From: Sphingomonas sp. GM_Shp_1
GTDB taxonomy: Bacteria > Pseudomonadota > Alphaproteobacteria > Sphingomonadales > Sphingomonadaceae
Reading direction: 5' to 3'
NCBI RefSeq assembly: GCF_026540895.1
Contig: NZ_JALNUR010000018.1
Location: 1-64,000, forward strand
DNA length: 64,000 nt
In this document: positions 43,049 to 52,690 of the stretch, piece after piece
Position numbering within the stretch: position 1 is the first letter of the stretch
Layout: each line of letters begins with the position of its first letter
Position numbers and translations under genes: made by a program
Notes under the pieces: generated by a model
The model's input: the letters and a program-made list of their open reading frames with translations, nothing else
The model's database searches: none
Told to the model about the DNA's origin: nothing

Positions 43049-44920
43049 TCAGGGTGCGGTCGCCACGGGGCGAGGCCCCAGCCACGCCTGGCGGAAGCGC
43101 GTCTGTTCGGGCGTCGGCGTCCGTCCGATCCGCTCGTCGGGCACGATCTCCATATTGGGATCGGCGATCAGGGTCATGGTCGCCCGCCGCTCGCCCCCCC
43201 GCTGGCGATAGACGATGGGCAGGCGGTCGCCCGGCTTGTGCGCGGCGAGCAACGCGCTCCACGCCGCCGCATCCGCGACCGGGCGGCCATCGACGCTGAC
43301 GATCTCGTCACCCTTGTCCAGCCCGGCTTCATAGAGCGGCGTGCCCGGCGCGGTCGATGCGCCGATCGTCAGGCCGCCATCGCCCTTCACCGGCGTTGCG
43401 CCCGCCCAGGCGGTGTCGGGATGCTGGGGACGCAGGGTCAGACCGGCCTGGGCCAGCAGCGGCGCGAAATCGGGAAGCGCGCTGCCCGTCACGCTGCGCG
43501 CGAAGAAGCGGTCGGCAAAGCCCTGATCCCCGGTCACCTGCGCCAGCGCGACGCGGAGGTCGTCGGGGCGATAGCTGCGCTCAGGCTTGCCGTGGGTGCG
43601 CCAGAGTTGGCGCATATAATCGTCCAGCGTCAGCGTCGGAAAAGCCTGTCGCAACTCCAGGTCGAGCGCCAGCGCCAGCACCGCGCCATAGGCATAATAG
43701 GATTTGAAGATATTGGGATTGGTCGGGTCGATCGACTGCGCCGCATCGACGAAGGGTGCGCGCAGGCTCATCTCCTGCGGCCCGCCGTAACGGCGCGCTG
43801 GCGTGATCAGCAGCGCGTTCAGCGTGGCGGAGAGCTGGGCGATATAGTCGTCCAGCGGCATCTGTTCGGCGCGGACCACCGCCAGCGGGCCGTAATATTG
43901 GGTGAAGCCCTCGGCCAGCCATAGCGACGGCGTGGCATTGGCGCGGGTGAAGTCGAACGGCTCCAGTTCCGCCGGACGGATGCGCTCGACATTCCAGGCG
44001 TGGAAGAATTCGTGGCTCAGCGTCTGGATCTGCGCGAATTTCGCCGCCGCCAGCGATTGCGGCATGCTGATCACCGTCGAGTTGCGATGCTCCATCCCGT
44101 CGCCGCTGATCTGCGGCATGTAATCGGCCAGGAAGGTGTAGGTGCCATAATCATAGGGTGGTGCCTCGCCGAAGATCGCGATCTGCTGCGCCACGACCTT
44201 CTTCGCCATCGCGGCGAACCGGTCGAGATCGGCGGGGCTGCCGTCATGATGCGCGGTCAGGCGGATGGTATAGCGCTTGGCGCCGTCGCCCACCGTCCAG
44301 CTCCGCATGTCCCAGGCCGACAGCTCGACCGGGCTGTCCATGAAATATTGTAGGTCGCGTGCGGTGAAGACGGTGGGGTCGCCGGTCGGCGCAAGCTGCG
44401 TCGCGATCTTCCATCCGGCAAGCGGGTGGAAGCGGACGCGGACCGGCCGGTCGTCCTGCCCTGCGGCCCACATGAAGGTCGCCGGGATGTTCAGATGCGC
44501 ATGGGTCGGGTCGATCTGCGCATAGGTGCCGTCGCCGCGATCGCCGAACAGCGTGTAGCGGACCGTGACCGTGCCGTCGTGGGCGGGAACCGTCCAGCCA
44601 TAGGGATCGGTCCGCGAAATGGTCAGCGAGCGTCCGGCCCCGTCGACGGCGGACACCGAATAGACGTTCTTGGCGAACTCGTGCAGCGCGTAGCGACCGG
44701 GCGAGGAGCGGGCCATCTGGAAGCGGACGGGCTGGCGGTCCAGCCCGCGATAGGTCACGCTGACCTGCGCTTCATGATGGTCGGGATGCGGAAAGGCGAT
44801 GTCATATTCTACGGTCGATGGCGCGGAAGCCTGGGCGGAGGGGCGGGCCTGCTGCGCCGAGACCGGGGACAGCGCCGTGCTCGCCAGCGCCCATGCCGCC
44901 GTCATCGCCCATATCCGCAT
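43049..44920 (-). CDS. M61-family metallopeptidase with PDZ domain
   Basis: The 623-residue exported protein has a signal peptide (MRIWAMTAAWALASTALSPVSAQ), an N-terminal beta-rich domain, the zinc motif HEFFHAWNVERIRP with the downstream Glu in LWLAEGFTQYYG, an alpha-helical catalytic lobe and a C-terminal PDZ domain (GTPLYEAGLDKGDEIVSVDGRPV). This is the glycyl aminopeptidase family M61, periplasmic zinc peptidases that trim Gly/Ala-rich N termini. The ATG at 44920 follows AAGGGG. It is a stand-alone leftward gene between the LOV operon and tRNA-Cys. Confidence 0.93.
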   Translation of the reverse strand: MRIWAMTAAWALASTALSPVSAQQARPSAQASAPSTVEYDIAFPHPDHHEAQVSVTYRGLDRQPVRFQMARSSPGRYALHEFAKNVYSVSAVDGAGRSLTISRTDPYGWTVPAHDGTVTVRYTLFGDRGDGTYAQIDPTHAHLNIPATFMWAAGQDDRPVRVRFHPLAGWKIATQLAPTGDPTVFTARDLQYFMDSPVELSAWDMRSWTVGDGAKRYTIRLTAHHDGSPADLDRFAAMAKKVVAQQIAIFGEAPPYDYGTYTFLADYMPQISGDGMEHRNSTVISMPQSLAAAKFAQIQTLSHEFFHAWNVERIRPAELEPFDFTRANATPSLWLAEGFTQYYGPLAVVRAEQMPLDDYIAQLSATLNALLITPARRYGGPQEMSLRAPFVDAAQSIDPTNPNIFKSYYAYGAVLALALDLELRQAFPTLTLDDYMRQLWRTHGKPERSYRPDDLRVALAQVTGDQGFADRFFARSVTGSALPDFAPLLAQAGLTLRPQHPDTAWAGATPVKGDGGLTIGASTAPGTPLYEAGLDKGDEIVSVDGRPVADAAAWSALLAAHKPGDRLPIVYRQRGGERRATMTLIADPNMEIVPDERIGRTPTPEQTRFRQAWLGPRPVATAP

Positions 44921-45092
44921 GCCCGAACCCCTTCACTCGATTGAGGTACGGACTTAAGCGCGGAGCAATGACGGGGTCCACCGCTTTGTGCGCGCGGCCG
45001 GGCTCTATTTCGGGGCAGCGGCGAATCGCCGGACGACAACGCCGTCCCTCTCGTCGAGTGGCGTCTTATCCAGATGATATGTCAGGAAAATC

Positions 45093-45166
45093 TGGAGGCG
45101 CGACCGGGAATCGAACCCGGGTGCAAGGATTTGCAGTCCTCTGCGTCACCACTCCGCCATCGCGCC
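45093..45166 (-). tRNA. tRNA-Cys (GCA)
   Basis: Read on the minus strand from 45166, the sequence gives a 74-base tRNA with acceptor stem GGCGCGA/TCGCGCC, anticodon loop ACTGCAAAT with anticodon GCA, T-loop GGTTCGATTCC and genomically encoded CCA. All four stems pair. It stands alone between the M61 peptidase gene and the PIMT-like gene. Confidence 0.96.
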
Positions 45167-45185
45167 TCGATGCGTGGGAGGCGGG

Positions 45186-45214
45186 CATGTGTGCGGTTTT
45201 TTGCGCGGCGTCAA
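45186..45214 (-). promoter_or_regulatory. Candidate sigma-70 promoter of tRNA-Cys
   Basis: On the minus strand TTGACG (45214-45209) and CACATG (45191-45186) are separated by 17 bases, and the -10 edge is 19 bases from the mature tRNA 5' end. The -35 hexamer is near consensus; the -10 is poor, as is common in sphingomonads. Confidence 0.4.
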
Positions 45215-45382
45215 CAGGCAGGATGCGATTGCGCGGCAAAAACTCGCTCCCGGTCTTTCCGGCCTGAGGATCGCTACAAGCGATTATGCCGCCGGATGCC
45301 GCAATATGGCCAAATCCTTGTGCTGGGGTATCCAGTCCGCTTGGCGGAAAAGCCCTTGCGCGATAGAAGCGGCGGGAACCAA

Positions 45383-45404
45383 TTTAGTGTATTGCACAAC
45401 TAAA
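45383..45404. promoter_or_regulatory. Operator-like inverted repeat upstream of the PIMT-like / tolC operon
   Basis: TTTAGT (45383-45388) and ACTAAA (45399-45404) form a perfect inverted repeat with a ten-base centre containing TTGCACAA. The site ends 24 bases before the first gene of the operon, so a bound protein would block transcription or initiation. The shape is compatible with a MarR-type regulator; TolC genes are often under such control. Confidence 0.4.
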
Positions 45405-45428
45405 ACGGCTGTGCGACAGGGATGGGCC

Positions 45429-46097
45429 ATGATGACGACCAGCAACGACTCCTCGAATTTCGACGCGATGCGCCACGCCATGGTGGTGAGCCAGCTGCGC
45501 ACCACGGCGGTCAGCGACCAGCGGGTCGTGGCCGCGATGGCGCGGGTGCCGCGCGAGGTCTTCACGCCCGAGGCGCTGCGGGCGGTGGCCTATCGCGACG
45601 GGACGCTGGACCTGGGCCATGGCCGGGCGATCAACCTGCCGATGGCGACGGGCCGTCTGCTGACCGAGGCCTATCTGGAGGCGGGCGACCGCGTGCTGCT
45701 GATCGGCGCGGCGACCGGCTATACCGCCGCGCTGCTGGCCGAGATCGTCGCCGGTGTCGTCGCGGTCGAGGAGCAGCCCGAGCTGGTCGCCGCCGCGCGC
45801 ACCGCGCTGGCGGGTGAGCCGAAGGTCGAGATCGTCGAGGCGCCGCTGAAGGCGGGCAACCCCGCCGCGGCGCCCTATGACGTTCTGGTGATCGACGGCG
45901 CGGTGGAGGAACTGCCCGCCGCTCTGATCGAGCAGGTCAAGGTCGGCGGCCGCATCGTCACCGGCCTGGTCGAGAACGGCGTCACCCGGCTGGCCAGCGG
46001 TCGGCGGACCGAGGGCGGCCACGGCGTCCGCGCCTTTGCCGATGCCGAATGCACCGTCCTGCCGGGCTTTGCCCGTCCTCGCGCCTTCCAATTCTGA
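45429..46097 (+). CDS. Protein-L-isoaspartate O-methyltransferase-family protein
   Basis: The 222-residue protein contains the PIMT fold: MRHAMVVSQLRTTAVSDQRVVAAMARVPREVFTP at the N terminus, AINLPMATGRLLTEAYLEAGDRVLLIGAATGYTAALLAEIVAGVVAVEEQPEL as the SAM-binding core and a C-terminal FADAECTVLPGF. It may repair isoaspartyl residues, but the active-site region is shortened compared with classical Pcm, and in Sphingomonadales this gene regularly precedes tolC. ATG 45429 or 45432 can start it, after GGGATGGG. It is separated from tolC by six bases, so one transcript is likely. Confidence 0.87.
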   Translation: MMTTSNDSSNFDAMRHAMVVSQLRTTAVSDQRVVAAMARVPREVFTPEALRAVAYRDGTLDLGHGRAINLPMATGRLLTEAYLEAGDRVLLIGAATGYTAALLAEIVAGVVAVEEQPELVAAARTALAGEPKVEIVEAPLKAGNPAAAPYDVLVIDGAVEELPAALIEQVKVGGRIVTGLVENGVTRLASGRRTEGGHGVRAFADAECTVLPGFARPRAFQF

Positions 46098-46103
46098 GGG
46101 ACC

Positions 46104-47624
46104 ATGCGCCTGCACCTGACTTCCCGACTGACCTCCCGTATTCTTATCGGCTCGACCCTGTTGATGGGCGGGGCGGCCTCGGCCGAGACGTTGCGGGAAG
46201 CCATGGTGCGCGCCTATCAGAGCAACCCGACGATCACCGGCCAGCGCGCCGCCCAGCGCGCCACCGATGAGAATGTGCCGATCGCACGGTCGAACGGCCT
46301 GCCGTCGCTGCAAAGCTCGGCGCAGCTGACCGACAATATCGTCGTCGCCAACAACAACTTCCTCAATCCCGAGCGGGTCGGTACCGGAGCGGTGCAGCTT
46401 TCGGTGCCGCTCTATCAGGGCGGGGCGGTCAAGAACGCGGTGCGCGCGGCCGAGACGCGGGTCGATGCGGGCCGCGCCCAGCTGCGCGGGGTGGAGGCGA
46501 ACCTGTTCACCAATGTCGTGGCGGCGTATATGAACGTCATCCGCGACGAGGCGATCGTCAATCTCAATACCCGCAACGTCAATGTGCTGGAGACGAACCT
46601 GCGCGCCTCGCGCGACCGGTTCCAGGTCGGCGACCTGACCCGTACCGACGTGGCGCAATCCGAGGCGCGCCTGGCCCAGGCCCGCGCGCAGCTTCAGTCG
46701 GCCCAGGCCAATCTGATCTCCAGCCGCGAGAATTACGTCGCGGTGGTGGGTGTCGCCCCGGTCGGGCTGGAACAGCCGCCCGCTTTGCCCGCGCTGCCCG
46801 CATCGCCGAACCAGGCGGTGGCGGTGGCGCTGGATCAGAACCCCCAGTTGATCGCCGCGCGTCGGTCGGCGGATGCGACCCGCTATGACATCAACGTCGC
46901 GCGCGCCAACCGGCTGCCGCGCATCGCGGCGGTGTCGAGCGGCAATTATTTCAACTATCTAGGGTCGCTGAACGTCCCCGGCGTGCCGGTATCGGGCGTG
47001 AATGCGACCATCGGTGCGCAATTGACCATGCCGCTGTTCCAGGGCGGTCGCCCGGCGGCGCAGGTCCGCCAGGCCGAGGCGTTGCGCGGACAGGCGCTGG
47101 AGAACGCGACCGGGACCGAGCGTCAGGTGGTGGCGCAGGTCCGCTCCGCCTATGCCGTGTGGCAATCCTCGCAGGAGGTGATCCAGTCCGCCGAATCGGC
47201 GGTGCGCGCCAACTCGCTGTCGCTGGAGGGCGTGCGGGCCGAGAATAGCGTCGGCACCCGCACCGTGCTCGACATTCTGAACGCCGAACAGGAATTGCTG
47301 AACAGCCAGGTGACGCTGGTGACCGCGCGCCGCGATGCCTATGTCGCGGGCTTCGCGCTGATCGCCGCGATGGGCAATGCGGAGGCGCGCGACCTGGGGC
47401 TGGACGGCGGTGCCCTCTACGATCCGGTCGTCAATTACCAGCGGGTTCGCAACAAGATCAACGACTGGGGCGGCGATGGCGAGCCTGCGCCAGTGGCCAG
47501 CACCACCGCCGGAACCCCGGCCCAGACGGCGGCGATCACCCGCCCGCTCGATGCCGATGTGAATGCCCCTGTTGACAGAAGCCCCGCATTAACCACAGGT
47601 GCATCGGCACCGAGCCGGCAATAA
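46104..47624 (+). CDS. tolC: TolC-family outer-membrane protein (type I secretion type)
   Basis: The 506-residue protein has a signal peptide, then ETLREAMVRAYQSNPTITGQRA, LYQGGAVKNAVRAAETRV, RDRFQVGDLTRTDVAQSEARLAQ and, in the second half, LFQGGRPAAQVRQAEALRG and VRAENSVGTRTVLDILNAEQEL. It matches the TolC subgroup used by type I secretion and RND pumps. A 60-residue Pro/Ala/Thr-rich tail follows the second repeat. It is probably the general-purpose TolC of the cell, in contrast to the pump-specific copy at 37196. GAGGGACC lies just before the ATG. Confidence 0.93.
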   Translation: MRLHLTSRLTSRILIGSTLLMGGAASAETLREAMVRAYQSNPTITGQRAAQRATDENVPIARSNGLPSLQSSAQLTDNIVVANNNFLNPERVGTGAVQLSVPLYQGGAVKNAVRAAETRVDAGRAQLRGVEANLFTNVVAAYMNVIRDEAIVNLNTRNVNVLETNLRASRDRFQVGDLTRTDVAQSEARLAQARAQLQSAQANLISSRENYVAVVGVAPVGLEQPPALPALPASPNQAVAVALDQNPQLIAARRSADATRYDINVARANRLPRIAAVSSGNYFNYLGSLNVPGVPVSGVNATIGAQLTMPLFQGGRPAAQVRQAEALRGQALENATGTERQVVAQVRSAYAVWQSSQEVIQSAESAVRANSLSLEGVRAENSVGTRTVLDILNAEQELLNSQVTLVTARRDAYVAGFALIAAMGNAEARDLGLDGGALYDPVVNYQRVRNKINDWGGDGEPAPVASTTAGTPAQTAAITRPLDADVNAPVDRSPALTTGASAPSRQ

Positions 47625-47653
47625 CGCCGGGCAGGGGGCCTTGGGGGGCTTCA

Positions 47654-48250
47654 ATGGGGATTGCGGTCATGGGTGAGATCAGCGCCGAGCCGTCGATGGA
47701 GGAAATCCTTTCCTCGATCAAAAGGATCATCGCCGAAGAGGGAGAGGTGCCCGCGCGTCAGCGTCGCCAGCCGCGCCCCGTACCTTCGCCGGTCGATGAG
47801 GATGATTCGCCCGAGGTTCTGGAATTGAGCGACCCCATGCCCCTGCGCATGAAGGTCGAGGCCGCCGCCGCCCGCGCCGCCGAATCGGCGCTGCGCCCGG
47901 CAGTAGAGGCCGCGATGGCCCAGGCGTCCGAACCGGTCGCCCAAGCCCCCGCGCCATCCGCTCCGGCCCAGTCTGCCCCCGCCTCGTCAGCAAAGGTCGA
48001 GACGCAGCCCGTCGATGACGGTGAAGAGGCGATCGTCAGCCCCCGTGCGGCCGAGGCCAGCCGCGGTTCCCTGGAGGCGCTCAGCCGCATGATGGTCAAG
48101 CCCGAACCGAGCAGCGACGGAACCCTGGAAGGGTTGGTTCGCGACATGCTCCGCCCCATGCTGCGCGAATGGCTGGACACCCATCTGCCGGGGATGGTCG
48201 AGGCGATGGTCGCCCGCGAAATCGCCCGGATCACGCGCGAGGGGCGCTAA
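47654..48250 (+). CDS. popZ: PopZ-like polar organizing protein (DUF2497)
   Basis: The 198-residue protein has the PopZ layout. A conserved N-terminal helix (EPSMEEILSSIKRIIAEE) recruits clients. A central Pro/Ala/Glu-rich disordered stretch spans about residues 35-140. A C-terminal oligomerisation region follows (LEGLVRDMLRPMLREWLDTHLPGMVEAMVAREIARI). PopZ forms polar condensates that tether chromosomal origins through ParB in Caulobacter. The position upstream of valS is the same as in Caulobacter, supporting the call, although here a LOV kinase gene intervenes. Starts at 47654 (after GGGGGG) and 47669 are both possible. Confidence 0.88.
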   Translation: MGIAVMGEISAEPSMEEILSSIKRIIAEEGEVPARQRRQPRPVPSPVDEDDSPEVLELSDPMPLRMKVEAAAARAAESALRPAVEAAMAQASEPVAQAPAPSAPAQSAPASSAKVETQPVDDGEEAIVSPRAAEASRGSLEALSRMMVKPEPSSDGTLEGLVRDMLRPMLREWLDTHLPGMVEAMVAREIARITREGR

Positions 48251-48337
48251 GCCTTTCGCGACCGGCGAGGGGCGCGGTTTCGGGATATTGATCGCCGTCG
48301 GAGCGGAACCGCGCGCGTTCCGCTGGGTTCGGTGGTC

Positions 48338-49966
48338 ATGACCCTCACGCCCGAAACGCCCGATGCCGAGAAGTCGACGCGTTCCGCCGTGTCGTCGCCC
48401 CCCATATCCGATTCGAAGCAGCCGCATTCGGGCCAGTCGGACATCTTCTTTGCGGCCGTGAAGACCACGCGGATGCCGATGATCGTTACCGATCCCCGGC
48501 AACCCGACAATCCCATCGTCTTCTGCAATGAAGCCTTCAGCTTCATGACCGGCTATTCCGAGGACGAGATCCTCGGCACCAATTGCCGGTTCCTGCAAGG
48601 GCCGGAGACCGACCGCGACGTGGTGGCGCAAATCCGCGCCGCCGTCGAACGGCGCGACGAGATCGCGGTCGAACTGCTCAACTACCGCAAGAACGGCTCG
48701 ACCTTCTGGAACGCGCTGTTCGTCTCGCCGGTCTATGACGATGCGGGCGAACTGGTCTATTTCTTCAGCAGCCAGCTGGACATTTCGCGCCGCCGCGAGG
48801 CGGAGGATGCGCTGCACGAGGCGCAGAAGATGGAAGCGGTGGGCAAGCTGACCGGCGGCATCGCGCACGACTTCAACAATCTGCTCCAGGTCATCATCGG
48901 CTATTCCGACATATTGGAGGCGCGGGTCGGAGAGGCGGATCGCAGCGGTCGTCGCGCGGTCGAAGCGATCGCTGCCGCCGCCGCGCGCGGCGCGACCCTG
49001 ACCCAGCAACTGCTCGCCTTCGCACGCAAGCAGGAGCTTCGCGACCGGCTGCTCAACTTCAACCAGCTGATCGAGGATTTCCGGCCGATCCTGAACCGTA
49101 CGGCGGGGGACGGGGTGGTGCTGCGCCAGCGGCTGGAGGAAAATCTCTGGAACTGCCGGATTGACCCGGTCCAGGCGGAGATGGCGCTGCTCAACATCGT
49201 CACCAACGCCCGCGAAGCCATCGCCCGTACCGATCATCGGGGTGAGATCACCATCACCACCCGCAACATGATCCAGTCCGCCGACCAGCCCGAAGGTCCG
49301 GCCAATCTGGATGCGGGCGAGTATGTCGTGGTGGGTATCGCCGATGACGGGCCGGGTATCGATGCGCAGATCGCGGACAAGGTCTTCGACCCCTTCTTCA
49401 CGACCAAGGAAATGGGGAAGGGCGCGGGGCTCGGCCTGGCGATGGTTTATGGCTTCATGCGTCAGTCTGGCGGGCTGGCGGCGGTCGAGCCGAGCGAGGC
49501 GGGAGGCACGGCGTTGTCGCTCTATTTCCCGCGCGCGGCAGCGGGAGCATCCGAACGCCGCCCCGCCCCGGTACAGCCCGCCCGCAGCGGCGGGGCCGAA
49601 CGCGTGCTAATGGTCGAGGATCAGGACGATGTCGGCGATCTGGGCAAATCGATGCTCGAAGATCTGGGCTATGACGTGGTCCTGACTCGCAGCGCGCGCG
49701 AGGCGTTGGACCATCTGTCGCGGGACAGCGACTTCCAGCTCCTGTTCACCGATATCCTGATGCCCGGCGGCATGAACGGCGTGGCGCTGGCGCAGGCGGT
49801 GCGGCGCGATTATCCGCGCCTGGGCGTCCTGCTGACCACCGGTTACGCCGACGAGGCGATCGATGAGGGCGCGCGGTCCTACGAACTGATCCGCAAGCCC
49901 TATCGCCGGGCCGAACTGAACGAACGGATCCGCGCGGTGCTCGACCGGCCGGGCGCTCGTACCTGA
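48338..49966 (+). CDS. LOV-domain hybrid histidine kinase (blue-light sensor)
   Basis: The 542-residue cytosolic protein has an N-terminal LOV domain with the classical motif GTNCRFLQGPE (Cys83) plus FCNEAFSFMTGYSEDEIL and LLNYRKNGSTFWNALFVSPVYD. A HisKA segment follows (GKLTGGIAHDFNNLLQVIIG, phosphoacceptor His), then a HATPase (VTNAREAI, VADDGPGI, GKGAGLGLAMVYGFMRQSGG) and a C-terminal receiver (VLMVEDQDDVGDLGKSML, LLFTDILMPGG, LIRKPYRRAEL). Blue light should change autophosphorylation and intramolecular transfer to the receiver. ATG 48338 is preferred to the GTG at 48332. It is inserted between popZ and valS, with no partner regulator adjacent. Confidence 0.92.
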   Translation: MTLTPETPDAEKSTRSAVSSPPISDSKQPHSGQSDIFFAAVKTTRMPMIVTDPRQPDNPIVFCNEAFSFMTGYSEDEILGTNCRFLQGPETDRDVVAQIRAAVERRDEIAVELLNYRKNGSTFWNALFVSPVYDDAGELVYFFSSQLDISRRREAEDALHEAQKMEAVGKLTGGIAHDFNNLLQVIIGYSDILEARVGEADRSGRRAVEAIAAAAARGATLTQQLLAFARKQELRDRLLNFNQLIEDFRPILNRTAGDGVVLRQRLEENLWNCRIDPVQAEMALLNIVTNAREAIARTDHRGEITITTRNMIQSADQPEGPANLDAGEYVVVGIADDGPGIDAQIADKVFDPFFTTKEMGKGAGLGLAMVYGFMRQSGGLAAVEPSEAGGTALSLYFPRAAAGASERRPAPVQPARSGGAERVLMVEDQDDVGDLGKSMLEDLGYDVVLTRSAREALDHLSRDSDFQLLFTDILMPGGMNGVALAQAVRRDYPRLGVLLTTGYADEAIDEGARSYELIRKPYRRAELNERIRAVLDRPGART

Positions 49967-50008
49967 TAGCATCTGGCGCAAGCGGGCGCGGCTGATTAAG
50001 GCAGCGGC

Positions 50009-52681
50009 ATGACTGAGCTGCCCAAGACGTTCGACCCCGCCGCAATCGAAGCCCGCTGGTATGGCCATTGGGAGGAAAAGGGCCTGTTCCGCCCCGACCG
50101 CCCCAATGCCGAGCCCTGGACGATCGTCAACCCGCCGCCCAACGTCACCGGCAACCTGCATATCGGCCATGCGCTGGACAACACGTTGCAGGACATTCTC
50201 GTCCGCCATGCCCGGTTGAAGGGCAAGGATGCGCTGTGGGTGGTCGGCACCGACCATGCAGGGATAGCGACCCAGATGGTGGTCGAGCGCCAGATGAACG
50301 CGCTTGGGCAAAAGCGCACCGACTTCACCCGCGAACAGTTCCTCGAAAAGGTCTGGACGTGGAAGGCGGAGAGCGGCGGCCAGATCACCGGCCAGTTGCG
50401 TCGCCTGGGCTGCTCGATGGACTGGGCCAATGAGCGGTTCACCATGGACGAGGGCTTCAGCAAGGCGGTGCTGAAGGTATTTGTCGACTTGCACGCCCAA
50501 GGCCTGCTCTACCGCGACAAAAGGCTGGTCAACTGGGACTCGGGGCTCGGCACCGCGATCAGCGACCTGGAGGTCGAGACACGCGAGGTGAAGGGCAGCT
50601 TCTGGCGCCTGCGCTATCCGCTGGCCGACGGATCGGGCTTTATCGAGGTCGCGACGACGCGCCCTGAGACGATGCTGGCCGATATGGCGGTCGCGGTCCA
50701 CCCGGATGACGCGCGCTATACCGCGCTGATCGGCAAGCAGGTTCGCCTGCCGATCACTGGCCGCCTGATCCCGATCGTCGCCGACGAACATGCCGACCCC
50801 GAACTGGGATCGGGCGCGGTCAAGATCACGCCCGGCCATGACTTCAACGATTTCGAGGTCGGCCGCCGCGCCGGGATCGAAGCGCGCGACATGCTCAACA
50901 TGCTCGATGCCAAGGCGTGCATCGTCCAGACCGCCGATGGTCTGATCCCCGACGCGTTCCTCGGCCTGTCGACGGCCGACGCGCGCAAGGCGGTCGTCGC
51001 GCGGCTGAAGGAGGAGGGCGTGCTCATCCCGCACATCGACAAGGAGGGCGAAGAGCACGACGCCGAGCCGCGCACGATCCAGACTCCGTTCGGGGACCGT
51101 TCGGGCGTGGTGATCGAGCCGTGGCTGACCGACCAATGGTATGTCGACGCCAAGACGCTGGCCCAGCCCGCGATCGAGGCGGTGCGCTCGGGCAAGATCA
51201 AGATCGTGCCGCAGGCGTGGGAGAAGACCTTCTTCAACTGGATGGAGAATATCCAGCCCTGGTGCGTCAGCCGCCAGCTTTGGTGGGGGCACCAGATTCC
51301 GGCCTGGTTCGCCGAGGATGGCCGCGTGTTCGTCGCCGAGAGCGAGGAAGAGGCGCAGGGACAAGCGGGCGAGGGCGTGGTCCTGACCCGCGACCCGGAC
51401 GTGCTCGACACCTGGTTTTCTTCCGCGCTCTGGCCTTTCGCGACGCTCGGCTGGCCCGACAACAGCGACAAGACGCTGGAGGGCCGTTACCCGAATGACG
51501 TGCTGATCTCCGGCTTCGACATCCTGTTCTTCTGGGATGCGCGGATGATGATGCAAGGGTTGCACTTCATGGAAGATGTGCCCTTCAAGACGCTGTATCT
51601 GCACGGTCTTGTCCGCGCTGCCGACGGCTCGAAAATGTCGAAGTCGAAGGGCAACACGGTCGATCCGCTGGGCCTGATCGACCAGTACGGCGCCGACGCG
51701 CTGCGCTTCTTCATGGCGGCGATGGAGAGCCAGGGCCGCGACATCAAGATGGATGAACGCCGTGTCGAGGGCTATCGCAACTTCGCGACCAAGCTGTGGA
51801 ACGCCGCGCGTTTCGCCCAGGCGAACGGCATCGGCGCGTCGACCACGCTGGAGGCGCCCAACGCGACGCTGGCCGTCAACAAGTGGATCATCGCCGAGAC
51901 GGTAAAGACGGTGCAGGCGGTCGACCTGGCGCTGGCTGACTACCGCTTCGACGGCGCGGCAAACGCGATCTATCAGTTCGTCTGGAGCCGCTTCTGCGAC
52001 TGGTATCTCGAACTGATCAAGCCGGTCCTGCAAGGCGGCGAAGAGGGCGGCGACGAGACCCGCGCGGTCGTGGGCTGGGTGCTCGACCAGATTCTGGTCC
52101 TGCTCCACCCGTTCATGCCCTTCATCACCGAGGAACTGTGGCACGCGATGGGCGCGCGCGATCATGACCTGATCGTGGCGCACTGGCCGATGGCCGACGC
52201 CCGCGCGCTCGATCCGGAAGCGGAGCGCGAGATCGACTGGCTGATCCGTCTGGTCAGCGAAATTCGTGCCGCGCGGACCGAGCTGAACGTACCGCCGGGC
52301 GCGCGCCTGCCGATGCACGTCCGCGATGCCCATGCCGATACGCAGGCGCGACTGGTCCGCCAGGCCTCTGCACTGGCGCGGCTCGCCCGTGTCGAGGCGG
52401 CCGAGGGCGAAGTTTCGGGCGGCGCGGCGCAGGTGGTGGTGGACGAGGCGACCTTCGTCCTGCCGCTGGAGGGCGTGATCGACCTCGACGCCGAACGCCA
52501 GCGCCTGACCAAGGCGATCGCGACGGTGGAAAAGGAACGCGACGCGCTGGGCGGGCGGCTGGGCAATGCCAGCTTCGTCGAACGCGCCAAGCCGGAAGCG
52601 GTCGAGAAGGCGCGGGCGGACCACGCCGACAAGATGGCTGAAGCGGCGCGGTTGCACGCCGCACTCGGGCGGCTTGGCTGA
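50009..52681 (+). CDS. valS: Valyl-tRNA synthetase
   Basis: The 890-residue class I synthetase has [14 protein letters not shown] (HIGH motif, about residue 50), the editing domain with [63 protein letters not shown] (KMSKS), an anticodon-binding helical domain and the C-terminal coiled coil ([20 protein letters not shown]) typical of ValRS. It charges tRNA-Val and edits threonyl/alpha-aminobutyryl errors. The size is normal for alphaproteobacteria. Confidence 0.97.
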   Translation: MTELPKTFDPAAIEARWYGHWEEKGLFRPDRPNAEPWTIVNPPPNVTGNLHIGHALDNTLQDILVRHARLKGKDALWVVGTDHAGIATQMVVERQMNALGQKRTDFTREQFLEKVWTWKAESGGQITGQLRRLGCSMDWANERFTMDEGFSKAVLKVFVDLHAQGLLYRDKRLVNWDSGLGTAISDLEVETREVKGSFWRLRYPLADGSGFIEVATTRPETMLADMAVAVHPDDARYTALIGKQVRLPITGRLIPIVADEHADPELGSGAVKITPGHDFNDFEVGRRAGIEARDMLNMLDAKACIVQTADGLIPDAFLGLSTADARKAVVARLKEEGVLIPHIDKEGEEHDAEPRTIQTPFGDRSGVVIEPWLTDQWYVDAKTLAQPAIEAVRSGKIKIVPQAWEKTFFNWMENIQPWCVSRQLWWGHQIPAWFAEDGRVFVAESEEEAQGQAGEGVVLTRDPDVLDTWFSSALWPFATLGWPDNSDKTLEGRYPNDVLISGFDILFFWDARMMMQGLHFMEDVPFKTLYLHGLVRAADGSKMSKSKGNTVDPLGLIDQYGADALRFFMAAMESQGRDIKMDERRVEGYRNFATKLWNAARFAQANGIGASTTLEAPNATLAVNKWIIAETVKTVQAVDLALADYRFDGAANAIYQFVWSRFCDWYLELIKPVLQGGEEGGDETRAVVGWVLDQILVLLHPFMPFITEELWHAMGARDHDLIVAHWPMADARALDPEAEREIDWLIRLVSEIRAARTELNVPPGARLPMHVRDAHADTQARLVRQASALARLARVEAAEGEVSGGAAQVVVDEATFVLPLEGVIDLDAERQRLTKAIATVEKERDALGGRLGNASFVERAKPEAVEKARADHADKMAEAARLHAALGRLG

Positions 52682-52690
52682 CGCTTAATC

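Noticed and set aside
46579-47562. Tandem or CRISPR-like repeats within the Ala/Gln-rich tolC region
   Set aside because: The similarity reflects the two TolC structural repeats at protein level; there are no evenly spaced identical DNA repeats and no cas genes in the window.
49607-52657. 1016-codon open frame on the minus strand across valS and the LOV kinase end
   Set aside because: It is antisense to the well-conserved valS gene. Its predicted protein is rich in Arg, Asp and His with no family pattern. High-GC DNA commonly leaves the antisense frame open.
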